From: JBCBDX01 sp039815825
GTDB taxonomy: Bacteria > Pseudomonadota > Alphaproteobacteria > Rhizobiales > Rhizobiaceae
Assembly: GCA_039815825.1 (NCBI GenBank)
Contig: JBCBYO010000005.1
Location: 50,390-114,389, forward strand
Direction of reading: 5' to 3'
DNA: 64,000 nt
The notes below the pieces were generated by a model. It saw nothing but the letters and a program-made list of their open reading frames with translations. It was not told the DNA's origin and ran no database searches. The position numbers and the translations under genes were made by a program. This document shows, one piece after another, positions 7,994 through 15,675 of the stretch (position 1 is its first letter; the number at the start of each line of letters is the position of its first letter).

Positions 7994-8950
7994 ATGGCCT
8001 TTTATTTTGCAATGTTACTGGCAGGGCTCGTTCTGCTAGTCTTTGCTGGCGACTTCCTCGTCAAAGGTGCTGTAGGGCTGGCTGAAAACCTGGGTATTCC
8101 TCCCCTTATCATCGGCTTGACGATCGTTGCTTTTGGCACGTCGGCACCCGAACTTTTTGTATCCCTTTCATCGGCGTTTAATGGCGTTCCTGACATCGCC
8201 GTGGGCAACGTTGTGGGTTCCAACGTGGCCAACGTGTTGCTGGTGATGGGCGTTCCCGCTCTGCTCGCTGCCATCCACGCCAATCAGCGCGGCCTCTCAC
8301 GCAACGTGGCCATCATGCTGGTTTTTACCGTCGCTTTCATGTGGATGATCAGCGACGGCATGCTTTCACGAACCGAAGGTTTGACTCTGTTTGTTGGTTT
8401 GGTCGTGTTTTTGTTGGCGCAAATCATGCGCGCCCGGGCTGCGATGCAAGCCGAAGATGAAGATGAAATTCCGCCAGATTATCATGACGAGATTGGTGAA
8501 GCCCCACATGGCGCTTTCATGGTTGCTGTGTTTCTCATCGGCGGCTTTCTTGGACTACCGATTGCTGCCCACATGACTGTGACTGGCGCGAGTGAAATTG
8601 CGTCAACCTTTGGTGTTTCAGAGGCCGTGATTGGCTTGACCATTGTGGCTATCGGCACTTCGCTGCCCGAACTTGCCACATCCTTCATGGCTGCTTGGCG
8701 CAAGGAGGCAGACGTTGCGCTCGGCAACATTATCGGTTCCAACATATTCAACCTGGCCGCAATCATGGGCATTACCGGCATGGTGACAGCGCTTCCCGTG
8801 GCGGACGTCATTGTGACGCGTGATATGTGGGTGATGCTTGCGACGTCGATTTTGCTTGCGGTTATCTGCTTTGGAAAGATCACAACCGGCAAGCTACTCG
8901 GCTCGGCTATGCTTGTCGGCTACGCGGTCTACATTATCTCCCTGTTCTGA
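7994..8950 (+). CDS. Calcium/sodium antiporter (CaCA family, YrbG-like)
   Basis: A cation/Ca exchanger of 318 residues with ten predicted membrane segments in two halves. The two alpha-repeats that carry the ion-binding residues are visible: GLTIVAFGTSAPELFVSL in the first half and GLTIVAIGTSLPELATS in the second, each followed by GNVVGSN or GNIIGSN. The acidic cytoplasmic loop EDEDEIPPDYHDE lies between the halves. The ATG at 7994 is preferred because the 25 residues before it are unlike the family. Divergent from the omp gene. Confidence 0.9.
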   Translation: MAFYFAMLLAGLVLLVFAGDFLVKGAVGLAENLGIPPLIIGLTIVAFGTSAPELFVSLSSAFNGVPDIAVGNVVGSNVANVLLVMGVPALLAAIHANQRGLSRNVAIMLVFTVAFMWMISDGMLSRTEGLTLFVGLVVFLLAQIMRARAAMQAEDEDEIPPDYHDEIGEAPHGAFMVAVFLIGGFLGLPIAAHMTVTGASEIASTFGVSEAVIGLTIVAIGTSLPELATSFMAAWRKEADVALGNIIGSNIFNLAAIMGITGMVTALPVADVIVTRDMWVMLATSILLAVICFGKITTGKLLGSAMLVGYAVYIISLF

Positions 8951-8975
8951 GACCTAACAAACACCGGATTCAACT

Positions 8976-9740
8976 TTGACTGACCTGCCAGCTGTGCTCG
9001 TAACCGGCGGTGCAACACGCATCGGACACGCTATTGCGACCGGCCTTGCCGCCAAGGGCCACCCTGTTGCTATTCATGCCAACCGTTCACTTGATGCTGC
9101 AACCGAACTTGCGGATCTTTTGAACGCCGACGGGGCCAAGGCTGCTGCAGTCTCCGCCGATTTGATGGATTTAGGGGCGACCGAAACACTATTGCCTACG
9201 GCAAGTGACACGCTTGGCACGCCTATCAAGGTGTTGATCAACAACGCTTCACTATTTGAGAAGGATGCGGTCGAGGACTTCTCCCAGTCGGCTTTAGACA
9301 TGCATATGCGTATCCACGTCGGCGCTCCGTCACAACTTATCAAAAAGCTAGCGGAATTGCATAACAGCGAAGAAGAAGCGTTGGTGGTAAATATGATCGA
9401 CCAGCGCGTTCGGCGTCTTACACCCCATTTTTTCAGCTACACACTCTCAAAGTCCGCCCAATGGACGATGACCCAAACGAGTGCATTGGCGCTTGCGCCA
9501 CGTATTCGGGTCAATGCCATTGGACCGGGCCCGACACTGAAAAATATACGTCAGTCTGACGACGACTTTGCGAAACAAGTGAGCGCCATCCCTTTACAGC
9601 GTGGCCCCGAGTTGGGTGAATTCGCCGAGACGATCTCTTACCTTTGGCACGCCAAGTCTGTTACCGGTCAGTTGATTTGCCTTGATGGCGGCCAGCACCT
9701 TGCGTGGGAAACGCCTGACGTTGTGGGCATCAACGAATAA
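8976..9740 (+). CDS. Pteridine-reductase-like short-chain dehydrogenase (FolM/PTR1 type)
   Basis: A 254-residue SDR with a TTG start. The cofactor motif is TGGATRIG (residues 10-17), which fits the TGxxxRxG form of NADPH-dependent pteridine reductases. NNAS follows at 89-92. The active site has Asp142 (in NMIDQRV), Tyr155 and Lys159 (YTLSK). The Asp thirteen residues before the Tyr matches the PTR1 arrangement, where classical SDRs have Ser. INGPG-type RVNAIGPGPTL follows. FolM-like enzymes reduce dihydromonapterin or dihydrofolate. The gene leads uvrC-pgsA-moaD-moaE. Assignment to pteridine reduction is inference from motifs. Confidence 0.78.
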   Translation: MTDLPAVLVTGGATRIGHAIATGLAAKGHPVAIHANRSLDAATELADLLNADGAKAAAVSADLMDLGATETLLPTASDTLGTPIKVLINNASLFEKDAVEDFSQSALDMHMRIHVGAPSQLIKKLAELHNSEEEALVVNMIDQRVRRLTPHFFSYTLSKSAQWTMTQTSALALAPRIRVNAIGPGPTLKNIRQSDDDFAKQVSAIPLQRGPELGEFAETISYLWHAKSVTGQLICLDGGQHLAWETPDVVGINE

Positions 9741-9804
9741 AGCTTTTGTCAGTATGGCGCGCTCAAGGCGACAAAAATACTCGCGGCATGCCGCCAGGGG
9801 CTTG

Positions 9805-11841
9805 ATGCCGAAACCGGAAACGGACGACATTGAGACTATGGAACAGGCGGACACAGGCGATTCTGGCGTTGAGGCGACCGTGAGCGGCAGGAAGCTAGCG
9901 GACAATCTGTCATGGATTGGCGCAGTTGACGGTGATCTTGACGACAGCGCTCAGCTCTCAGGTGCTGAACTTATTGCCGATATGGTGAAACGCTTGCCCA
10001 ACAAACCCGGGGTCTACCGGATGCTTAACGCTGACGGTGGTGTGCTCTACGTCGGAAAGGCGAAATCCCTGAAAAACCGGGTTTCATCTTACGCACGAGG
10101 GATCGGTCACAATAACCGCATTGGTCGGATGATCCGGCTGACCAAGGCAATGGAGTTTGTCACCACACAGTCGGAAACCGAAGCACTTTTGCTGGAAGCC
10201 AATTTGATCAAACGGCTTCGCCCACGCTTTAACGTGCTGCTGCGGGACGACAAATCATTCCCTTACATAATCCTGACGCAAAACCATCGAGCCCCCGGCC
10301 TTTTTAAGCATCGTGGCGCGCAGACAAAGAAGGCTGACTATTTCGGTCCATTTGCGTCGGCTGGAGCCGTGGGTCGCACAATCAATGCCATGCAACGCGC
10401 GTTCCTTTTGCGAACTTGCACAGACAGCGTTTATGACAGCCGAACGCGGCCATGCTTGTTGTATCAAATCAAACGCTGCTCCGGTCCTTGCACCGGAGAG
10501 ATATCTCTTGATGGATATGCGCAACTGGTCAGCGAAGCCAAAGATTTCTTACGCGGGAAAAGCCAGCAAGTTCAGGCCGATATGGCCGCGACGATGCAAC
10601 AGGCTTCTGAAGACTTGGATTTTGAGCGTGCTGCGCTTTATCGTGATCGGATATCGGCTTTGACAGCAATCCAGTCGGCGCAGGGGATAAACCCGCAGAC
10701 TGTCGAAGAAGCCGATGTTTTTGCCATCCATGCCGAAGGCGGACAGGTCTGCATTCAGGTCTTCTTTTTTCGAACAGGTCAAAACTGGGGAAACCGCGCT
10801 TACTTCCCCCGCTCTGATGCTTCGATGGAAAATGCGGAAGTGCTTGGTGCCTTCATCAGTCAGTTTTACGACGACAAACCGTTACCGCGCCTCATTTTGC
10901 TTTCCGATGTTGTCAGCGATGAGAGCCTTTTGGAAGAAGCGTTTTCACTAAACGCCGGGCATAAAGTTTCGATCAATGTCCCGCAACGAGGTGAAAAACG
11001 CGACCTGGTTAAACATGCGATGTCCAACGCAAAGGAGGCTTTGGGGCGACGCTTGGCCGAGACTTCGTCTCAAGCCAAATTATTGAAAGGTTTGGCTGAA
11101 ACATTCGCATTGGCGCGTGTACCGCAACGAATCGAAGTTTTCGACAACTCGCATATTATGGGCACAAATGCTGTTGGCGGGATGATCGTTGCGGGACCAG
11201 AAGGCTTTGTGAAAAACCAGTATCGCAAGTTCAACATCAAATCTGAGGACATCACGCCGGGCGATGACTTCGGGATGATGCGCGAAGTGATGGAACGCCG
11301 CTTTTCCCGGCTCATGAAGGAGTGCGGCGTGCCCGATCGCTCCGTTGAAGATGAAAATACCGACGGCGACGCCTTCCCGGCATGGCCGGACGTTCTTTTG
11401 ATTGACGGCGGCTTGGGCCAACTCAACGCCGTCAAAGCGATCCTTGAGGATCTCGGGGTTGGCGACGCGGTTGAACTGATTGGCGTTGCCAAGGGTGTTG
11501 ATCGCGATGCAGGTCGTGAGCGATTTTTCATGCCGGGTAGAGCAGACTTCACCCTTCCGCCGCGCGATCCGGTTTTGTATTTTGTTCAACGCTTGCGCGA
11601 TGAGGCACACCGCTTTGCCATTGGTTCGCACCGCGCGCGCCGTAAAAAAGAGATGGTCAAAAACCCGCTTGATGAAATTGATGGTATAGGCCCGTCGCGT
11701 AAACGCGCGTTGCTGCATCATTTTGGTACCGCCAAAGGGGTAGCCCGCGCCACAGTCCGCGATCTGCAAAAGGTGGACGGCATTTCAGAAGCGCTGGCCA
11801 TCTTAATTCACGCGCATTTCAATGATGGTAAGGCGGGCTAG
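9805..11841 (+). CDS. uvrC: UvrABC excinuclease subunit C
   Basis: UvrC makes both incisions in nucleotide excision repair. About 60 acidic, poorly conserved residues precede the GIY-YIG nuclease domain (KPGVYRMLNADGGVLYVGKAKSLKNRVSSY). The cysteine block LLRTCTDSVYDSRTRPCLLY...CSGPC, the UVR motif (ASEDLDFERAALYRDRI), the RNase H-like endonuclease domain (FDNSHIMGTNAVGGMIV and LLIDGGLGQLNA) and a C-terminal helix-hairpin-helix (IDGIGPSRKRALL) follow. The start is uncertain: 9805 has an AGGGG site six bases before the ATG; 9754 and 9838 are alternatives. Length from 9805 is 678 residues. Confidence 0.95.
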   Translation: MPKPETDDIETMEQADTGDSGVEATVSGRKLADNLSWIGAVDGDLDDSAQLSGAELIADMVKRLPNKPGVYRMLNADGGVLYVGKAKSLKNRVSSYARGIGHNNRIGRMIRLTKAMEFVTTQSETEALLLEANLIKRLRPRFNVLLRDDKSFPYIILTQNHRAPGLFKHRGAQTKKADYFGPFASAGAVGRTINAMQRAFLLRTCTDSVYDSRTRPCLLYQIKRCSGPCTGEISLDGYAQLVSEAKDFLRGKSQQVQADMAATMQQASEDLDFERAALYRDRISALTAIQSAQGINPQTVEEADVFAIHAEGGQVCIQVFFFRTGQNWGNRAYFPRSDASMENAEVLGAFISQFYDDKPLPRLILLSDVVSDESLLEEAFSLNAGHKVSINVPQRGEKRDLVKHAMSNAKEALGRRLAETSSQAKLLKGLAETFALARVPQRIEVFDNSHIMGTNAVGGMIVAGPEGFVKNQYRKFNIKSEDITPGDDFGMMREVMERRFSRLMKECGVPDRSVEDENTDGDAFPAWPDVLLIDGGLGQLNAVKAILEDLGVGDAVELIGVAKGVDRDAGRERFFMPGRADFTLPPRDPVLYFVQRLRDEAHRFAIGSHRARRKKEMVKNPLDEIDGIGPSRKRALLHHFGTAKGVARATVRDLQKVDGISEALAILIHAHFNDGKAG

Positions 11842-11880
11842 ACCCTTGACCTTTTACATCGCGCGACGGAAACCAGCACC

Positions 11881-12483
11881 ATGACCAAGGTAGTTCAAAA
11901 TGATGCGCGGGTTTTTTCCATTCCGAACCTGTTGACCTATGGGCGCATTCTTGCGGTGCCGCTGATCGTTCTGCTTTTCTTTGTCCCCAACACGCTTGAG
12001 CCGAGCGCTGCCATGCGCTGGTTTGCCTTTTGGGTCTTCGTTATCGCCTCGCTCACCGACTGGCTTGATGGCTATTTGGCACGCAAGTGGAACGAGACAT
12101 CGAACATTGGCCGAATGCTTGACCCTATCGCTGACAAGCTGCTGGTTTCAGTCATTCTCCTTATCCTTGCTGCGGATGGGACGATCGCGGGCTGGTCCAT
12201 CTGGGCAGGTGTGATCATTTTATGCCGCGAAATTCTTGTGTCCGGATTGCGGGAGTATCTTGCCAGCGCGAAGGTCTCGGTGCCCGTTTCACAATTGGCG
12301 AAATGGAAGACTACCGTTCAACTGGTGGCGATTGGCCTTTTGGTGCTTGGACCTGCCGGGAACGACGTTATGCCCTATGTAACAGAAGCGGGACTAACCT
12401 TGTTGTGGATCGCCGCCCTACTGACACTTTACACAGGATATGATTACTTCCGGTCCGGCATGCGTCATGTCATGGAGAGTTAA
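11881..12483 (+). CDS. pgsA: CDP-diacylglycerol-glycerol-3-phosphate 3-phosphatidyltransferase
   Basis: PgsA makes phosphatidylglycerol phosphate, the committed step to phosphatidylglycerol and cardiolipin, in the inner membrane. The 200-residue protein has the CDP-alcohol phosphotransferase motif DG-x2-AR-x8-G-x3-D-x3-D, seen here as DGYLAR then GRMLDPIAD, on a multi-helix membrane core starting at SIPNLLTYGRILAVPLIVLLF. It lies 39 bp after uvrC and 3 bp before moaD; uvrC-pgsA-moaD-moaE is a conserved alphaproteobacterial order. Confidence 0.95.
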   Translation: MTKVVQNDARVFSIPNLLTYGRILAVPLIVLLFFVPNTLEPSAAMRWFAFWVFVIASLTDWLDGYLARKWNETSNIGRMLDPIADKLLVSVILLILAADGTIAGWSIWAGVIILCREILVSGLREYLASAKVSVPVSQLAKWKTTVQLVAIGLLVLGPAGNDVMPYVTEAGLTLLWIAALLTLYTGYDYFRSGMRHVMES

Positions 12484-12486
12484 GCC

Positions 12487-12741
12487 TTGGTCACAATGCG
12501 CTACTTCGCTTGGGTTCGCGAGAAAATCGGTCGGGAAAGCGAAACACTAGAACTGCCCGCCGCCGTATCGAGCGTCTCACAACTGATCGAGTGGCTTGCC
12601 GCTCAAGGCGAGGAGTATGGTTTTCTTTCCGAGCAAAAATTGGTCGTGCGCGTCGCGCTCGATCAGCAGCTGGTAGGGCTGCACGATGAGATCGGTAATG
12701 CGGCCGAGATTGCGATATTTCCGCCGATGACGGGTGGCTAA
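12487..12741 (+). CDS. moaD: Molybdopterin synthase sulfur carrier subunit
   Basis: A small (84-residue) ubiquitin-fold protein ending in Gly-Gly (PPMTGG), the C-terminus that is adenylated and thiocarboxylated so that MoaD can donate sulfur to precursor Z. MRYFAWVREKIGRESETLEL and AEIAIFPPMTGG are family-typical. The start is TTG at 12487; an ATG three codons later (12496) is an alternative. moaE begins 4 bp after the stop, so the two molybdopterin synthase subunits are made together. Confidence 0.92.
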   Translation: MVTMRYFAWVREKIGRESETLELPAAVSSVSQLIEWLAAQGEEYGFLSEQKLVVRVALDQQLVGLHDEIGNAAEIAIFPPMTGG

Positions 12742-12745
12742 CGCC

Positions 12746-13210
12746 ATGGCGACAATCAGCGTATCGGTTACTGACCAAGCCATCGCATCGATCGATGAAT
12801 ACGCAGATTTTGAGATAGTTTGTGGCGATAATGACGGCGCGATCGCCCACTTTTGTGGCCGCTGTCGGTCCGAGAATGGCACGTTGGCTGCTCTTGAATT
12901 GGAGCATTATCCGGGCATGGCGGAGGCGCAAATAGAAGCCTTGTGTCGCAAAGCTGCCGATAAGTGGCCAATCACCAACATTACAGTCATCCATCGGCAT
13001 GGATTGGTGCAGGCGGGCGAACCGATAGTACTTGTCTTTGCCTCCAGCGCTCATCGCGAAGCCGCATTAGCAGCCGTCCAGCTGGTTATGGACTTTCTGA
13101 AAACGGATGCACCCTTTTGGAAGCGCGAGCATTTGGCTGACGGGACGCGCGGCGCATGGATCGCATCGAAGGTGGAAGATACGCAAAAACGCGATCGTTG
13201 GGAGGATTGA
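12746..13210 (+). CDS. moaE: Molybdopterin synthase catalytic subunit
   Basis: MoaE forms the 2:2 molybdopterin synthase with MoaD and converts precursor Z to molybdopterin. The 154-residue chain contains GAIAHFCGRCRSENG (the usual GA-x3-F-x-G-x-VR block, with CR in place of VR), LELEHYPGMAE, TVIHRHGLVQAGE, VFASSAHREAA and the catalytic lysine region FLKTDAPFWKRE. The ATG at 12746 is taken rather than an overlapping GTG at 12734. Confidence 0.94.
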   Translation: MATISVSVTDQAIASIDEYADFEIVCGDNDGAIAHFCGRCRSENGTLAALELEHYPGMAEAQIEALCRKAADKWPITNITVIHRHGLVQAGEPIVLVFASSAHREAALAAVQLVMDFLKTDAPFWKREHLADGTRGAWIASKVEDTQKRDRWED

Positions 13211-13271
13211 CCCCTTCACTGTCCAAATTGTCGCACTAGGTCAACTAAAGCCAACATGAGGAGACCGTCAT

Positions 13272-13790
13272 ATGCGGATCATGGATCGACCGGAATATGC
13301 CAATAAACCCAAGCCACTCACTTTCCCGCAGGACTCGACAGTGGCTGACGCAGTGGCCGCGATGTCGGAGCGGAACTTTGGCTCGGTTGTTATCGTCGAC
13401 AAAGACGAAAAGGTGACCGGCATGGTTACTGAGCGCGATGTCATGAAGCGCTTGGTCAATAACAACAAAGATCCAAAAAAGACCAAGCTTGCTGATATTA
13501 TGACGCGAGAAGTCCGGGTAGCTAAAGAAACCGATGACTTACGCGACTGGTTACGGCAAATGTCGAACGATCGCTTTCGCCGCCTGCCTGTTGTCGATGA
13601 AAATGGACGGCTGGTGTCCATCATGACCCAGGGTGACTTTGTTTCATACACATGGCCAGAATTGTTGGATCGGGTCACCGAACAGGCCAAAGCAACGGTC
13701 TCAAGCAACTACCAGGTATTTTTGCTCGCCGGCGGCGTGTTGATCTATTCAGTGATCTTGATCTTTATGCTGCGCGGCGGCGGTGGTTAA
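13272..13790 (+). CDS. CBS-domain-pair protein with C-terminal membrane helix
   Basis: A 172-residue protein with two CBS domains (about 15-65 and 75-130), seen in VADAVAAMSERNFGSVVIVD...VTGMVTERDVMKRL and the matching LPVVDENGRLVSIMTQGDFVSYT. CBS pairs bind adenine nucleotides and act as energy sensors. Unusually, the chain ends in one hydrophobic helix (VFLLAGGVLIYSVILIFML, about 148-166) capped by RGGGG, so it should be tethered to the inner membrane with the CBS pair in the cytoplasm. A GAGGAG site precedes the ATG. Partner unknown. Its stop is 4 bp from the convergent hemolysin-III gene. Confidence 0.83.
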   Translation: MRIMDRPEYANKPKPLTFPQDSTVADAVAAMSERNFGSVVIVDKDEKVTGMVTERDVMKRLVNNNKDPKKTKLADIMTREVRVAKETDDLRDWLRQMSNDRFRRLPVVDENGRLVSIMTQGDFVSYTWPELLDRVTEQAKATVSSNYQVFLLAGGVLIYSVILIFMLRGGGG

Positions 13791-13794
13791 GCTT

Positions 13795-14490
13795 CTAAAC
13801 GGAAGCAAACGCAGCATGCGCGATTGCGTATAGGTGGATCATTGAGGCTGTTAGTACGAACGCATGCCAAATCGCATTCTGATAACGAAGGCCGTCCCAC
13901 TGGTAGAAGAAGACACCGACGGAATAAACCAATCCGCCAAGCACGATAAGCAAGGCGTCTTGTGTTTCCATAACCTCAAACATGGGCCAAACCAGTAGTA
14001 AGCTCGCCCAGCCCATGGCCAAAAAAACCAGCACAGTGTGCCGGTCGAGCATCTCGTTTTTGGCAAATTTGGAGACGCTACCCACGATGGCTGCACTCCA
14101 TATCAACGCTAACAAGATATAGGCCCAAGCGGTGCCGATAATGACAACGATGGGCGTGTAAGAGCCGGCAATCTTCACGAAAATCGCCGATTGGTCGCAT
14201 AATCGCAAAAACGGTTTATGCTCGGCATAGGGCGTCATGTGATAAGACGCCGAAAAAATGAAAAGTGCGATAACTGAGATACCGTAAACCACCAACGCAA
14301 TGTTCAGCGGTGCCGGGAGCGTTTCAAACGCGTAGATATAGATCGTTGAAAAAGCGACGATACTGCCGACGATGCCCAAAAAATGCATGACGCCGTCTGC
14401 AATGACCTCATTGCGCGTGTATTGAATTGGAGACGGCGTTGCCGCTGGTATAGAGGCAGTTGAGCCTTGTGACGAAATCGGGTCTGTCAT
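13795..14490 (-). CDS. Hemolysin III family (PAQR-type) membrane protein
   Basis: A 231-residue, seven-helix membrane protein of the HlyIII/YqfA family, related to the PAQR receptors. The signature metal-site residues are visible: MHFLGIVGS near the first helix, FSASYHMT (SxxxH) in the third and WHAFVLTASMIHLYAI (H-x9-H) in the last. Members are thought to be zinc-dependent hydrolases; the substrate is unknown and haemolysis should not be assumed. The ATG at 14490 is chosen because about 30 disordered residues then lead into TRNEVIADGVMH; 21 unlikely residues upstream are dropped. Confidence 0.88.
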   Translation of the reverse strand: MTDPISSQGSTASIPAATPSPIQYTRNEVIADGVMHFLGIVGSIVAFSTIYIYAFETLPAPLNIALVVYGISVIALFIFSASYHMTPYAEHKPFLRLCDQSAIFVKIAGSYTPIVVIIGTAWAYILLALIWSAAIVGSVSKFAKNEMLDRHTVLVFLAMGWASLLLVWPMFEVMETQDALLIVLGGLVYSVGVFFYQWDGLRYQNAIWHAFVLTASMIHLYAIAHAAFASV

Positions 14491-14662
14491 ACGCAATACT
14501 CCAAGGGTTTTACACACCCCAATCAGAAACAACGAGCCTCCCTTCGCTGCCAACGCGTTCGCATTTTACTGCAAACGTGATTTACCTAAAGCTAGACTAA
14601 GTCAAATAGACGACAAATAAGTTAATTGGTCTAATCAGTTCGCAACACGTTGGTTCACTTTC

Positions 14663-15076
14663 ATGACAGAGCGCCCACAACTTCCCCATGCCATAGCCCT
14701 CGATCTGCGTTTCGGCGATACCGATATGCAGGGGCATGTGAACAATGCTGTCTATGCAACGCTTTATGAAAGTGGTCGGGTCAATTTTCTCTACGGCCCC
14801 GCAGGCGATCTAATGCCAGAGGGGCGCACCTTCGTCATCGCGGAAATCACCATCAAGTTCATCGATGAAATTCTCTACCCGGGTAAAGTCGACATTCTTT
14901 CCGGCGTTTCGCGTGTCGGCAATTCATCCGTCGGCCTTGTGCAGGAATTAAAGGTCGATGGCGTCTTGAAAAGCACTGCGACCAGCGTTGTGGTGATGGT
15001 CGATAGTGAACGACGCAAATCTGCGTCATTGGATGGCATGACCCGGGCGCGGATGGAGAGTCTGCTGGTCACATAA
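14663..15076 (+). CDS. Acyl-CoA thioesterase, 4HBT hot-dog family
   Basis: A 137-residue hot-dog fold thioesterase. The active-site block LDLRFGDTDMQGHVNNAVYATLYESGR carries the conserved Asp and His of the 4-hydroxybenzoyl-CoA thioesterase (YbgC) group. It should hydrolyse short acyl-CoA or acyl-ACP thioesters in the cytoplasm; the substrate cannot be read from sequence. It stands alone, convergent with ndk, and is closed by a strong terminator. Confidence 0.87.
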   Translation: MTERPQLPHAIALDLRFGDTDMQGHVNNAVYATLYESGRVNFLYGPAGDLMPEGRTFVIAEITIKFIDEILYPGKVDILSGVSRVGNSSVGLVQELKVDGVLKSTATSVVVMVDSERRKSASLDGMTRARMESLLVT

Positions 15077-15077
15077 A

Positions 15078-15100
15078 AAAGCCGCGCAAAGCGCGGCTTT
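15078..15100. terminator. Bidirectional terminator between thioesterase gene and ndk
   Basis: A perfect 10-bp stem, AAAGCCGCGC with GCGCGGCTTT, around a 3-nt AAA loop lies between the two convergent stops. The A-rich left flank and T-rich right arm allow termination in both directions. Confidence 0.88.
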
Positions 15101-15121
15101 AAGACTTGATATGAGCGTCGT

Positions 15122-15544
15122 TTAACCGACGATTTCTGTCTCAGCGAACCAGTAGGCGATCTCTTCAGCCGCCGTTTCGGGCGCGTCAGAGCCGTGTACA
15201 GAGTTCTCGCCGATGGAGTTGGCGTAAAGCTTGCGGATTGTACCGTCAGCAGCTTCAGCCGGGTTAGTAGCACCCATGATTTCGCGGTTCTTCAAAATAG
15301 CGTTTTCGCCTTCGAGAACCTGAACGACGGTTGGGCCAGACGACATGAACTCGCACAGCTCATCAAAGAATGGACGCTCTGAGTGTACCGCGTAAAAACC
15401 CTCCGCTTCGCGGCGGCTCATCCATACGCGTTTGGAGGCAATGACGCGCAGGCCATTTTCCTCGAAGATTTTGACGATCGCACCTGTCAGGTTGCGGGCG
15501 GTCGCGTCTGGTTTGATCATGGAGAATGTGCGTTCTGTCGCCAT
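15122..15544 (-). CDS. ndk: Nucleoside diphosphate kinase
   Basis: Ndk moves the gamma phosphate between nucleoside triphosphates and diphosphates through a phosphohistidine. The 140-residue length is standard. ERTFSMIKPDATARN opens the protein, and the catalytic His117 lies in NSVHGSDAPETA. The other family blocks (EGENAILKNREIMGATNPAEA) are intact. Monocistronic, divergent from the ABC-F gene. Confidence 0.98.
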   Translation of the reverse strand: MATERTFSMIKPDATARNLTGAIVKIFEENGLRVIASKRVWMSRREAEGFYAVHSERPFFDELCEFMSSGPTVVQVLEGENAILKNREIMGATNPAEAADGTIRKLYANSIGENSVHGSDAPETAAEEIAYWFAETEIVG

Positions 15545-15675
15545 CGTTCAGTTCCTTGAAAGAATTGGGGAAAGTTGAGCGCCCTATAGCTGGCAGGTCG
15601 ACGAATGCCAAGGGCCATTGTCTGTGTTACGCATTGCCTCTTGCGCGACACCCGCGCCCGCTGCAAAAGCACGCC

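Noticed and set aside
11080..11769. 229-codon open frame on the minus strand
   Set aside because: Antisense shadow of uvrC; composition is that of a reversed coding strand.
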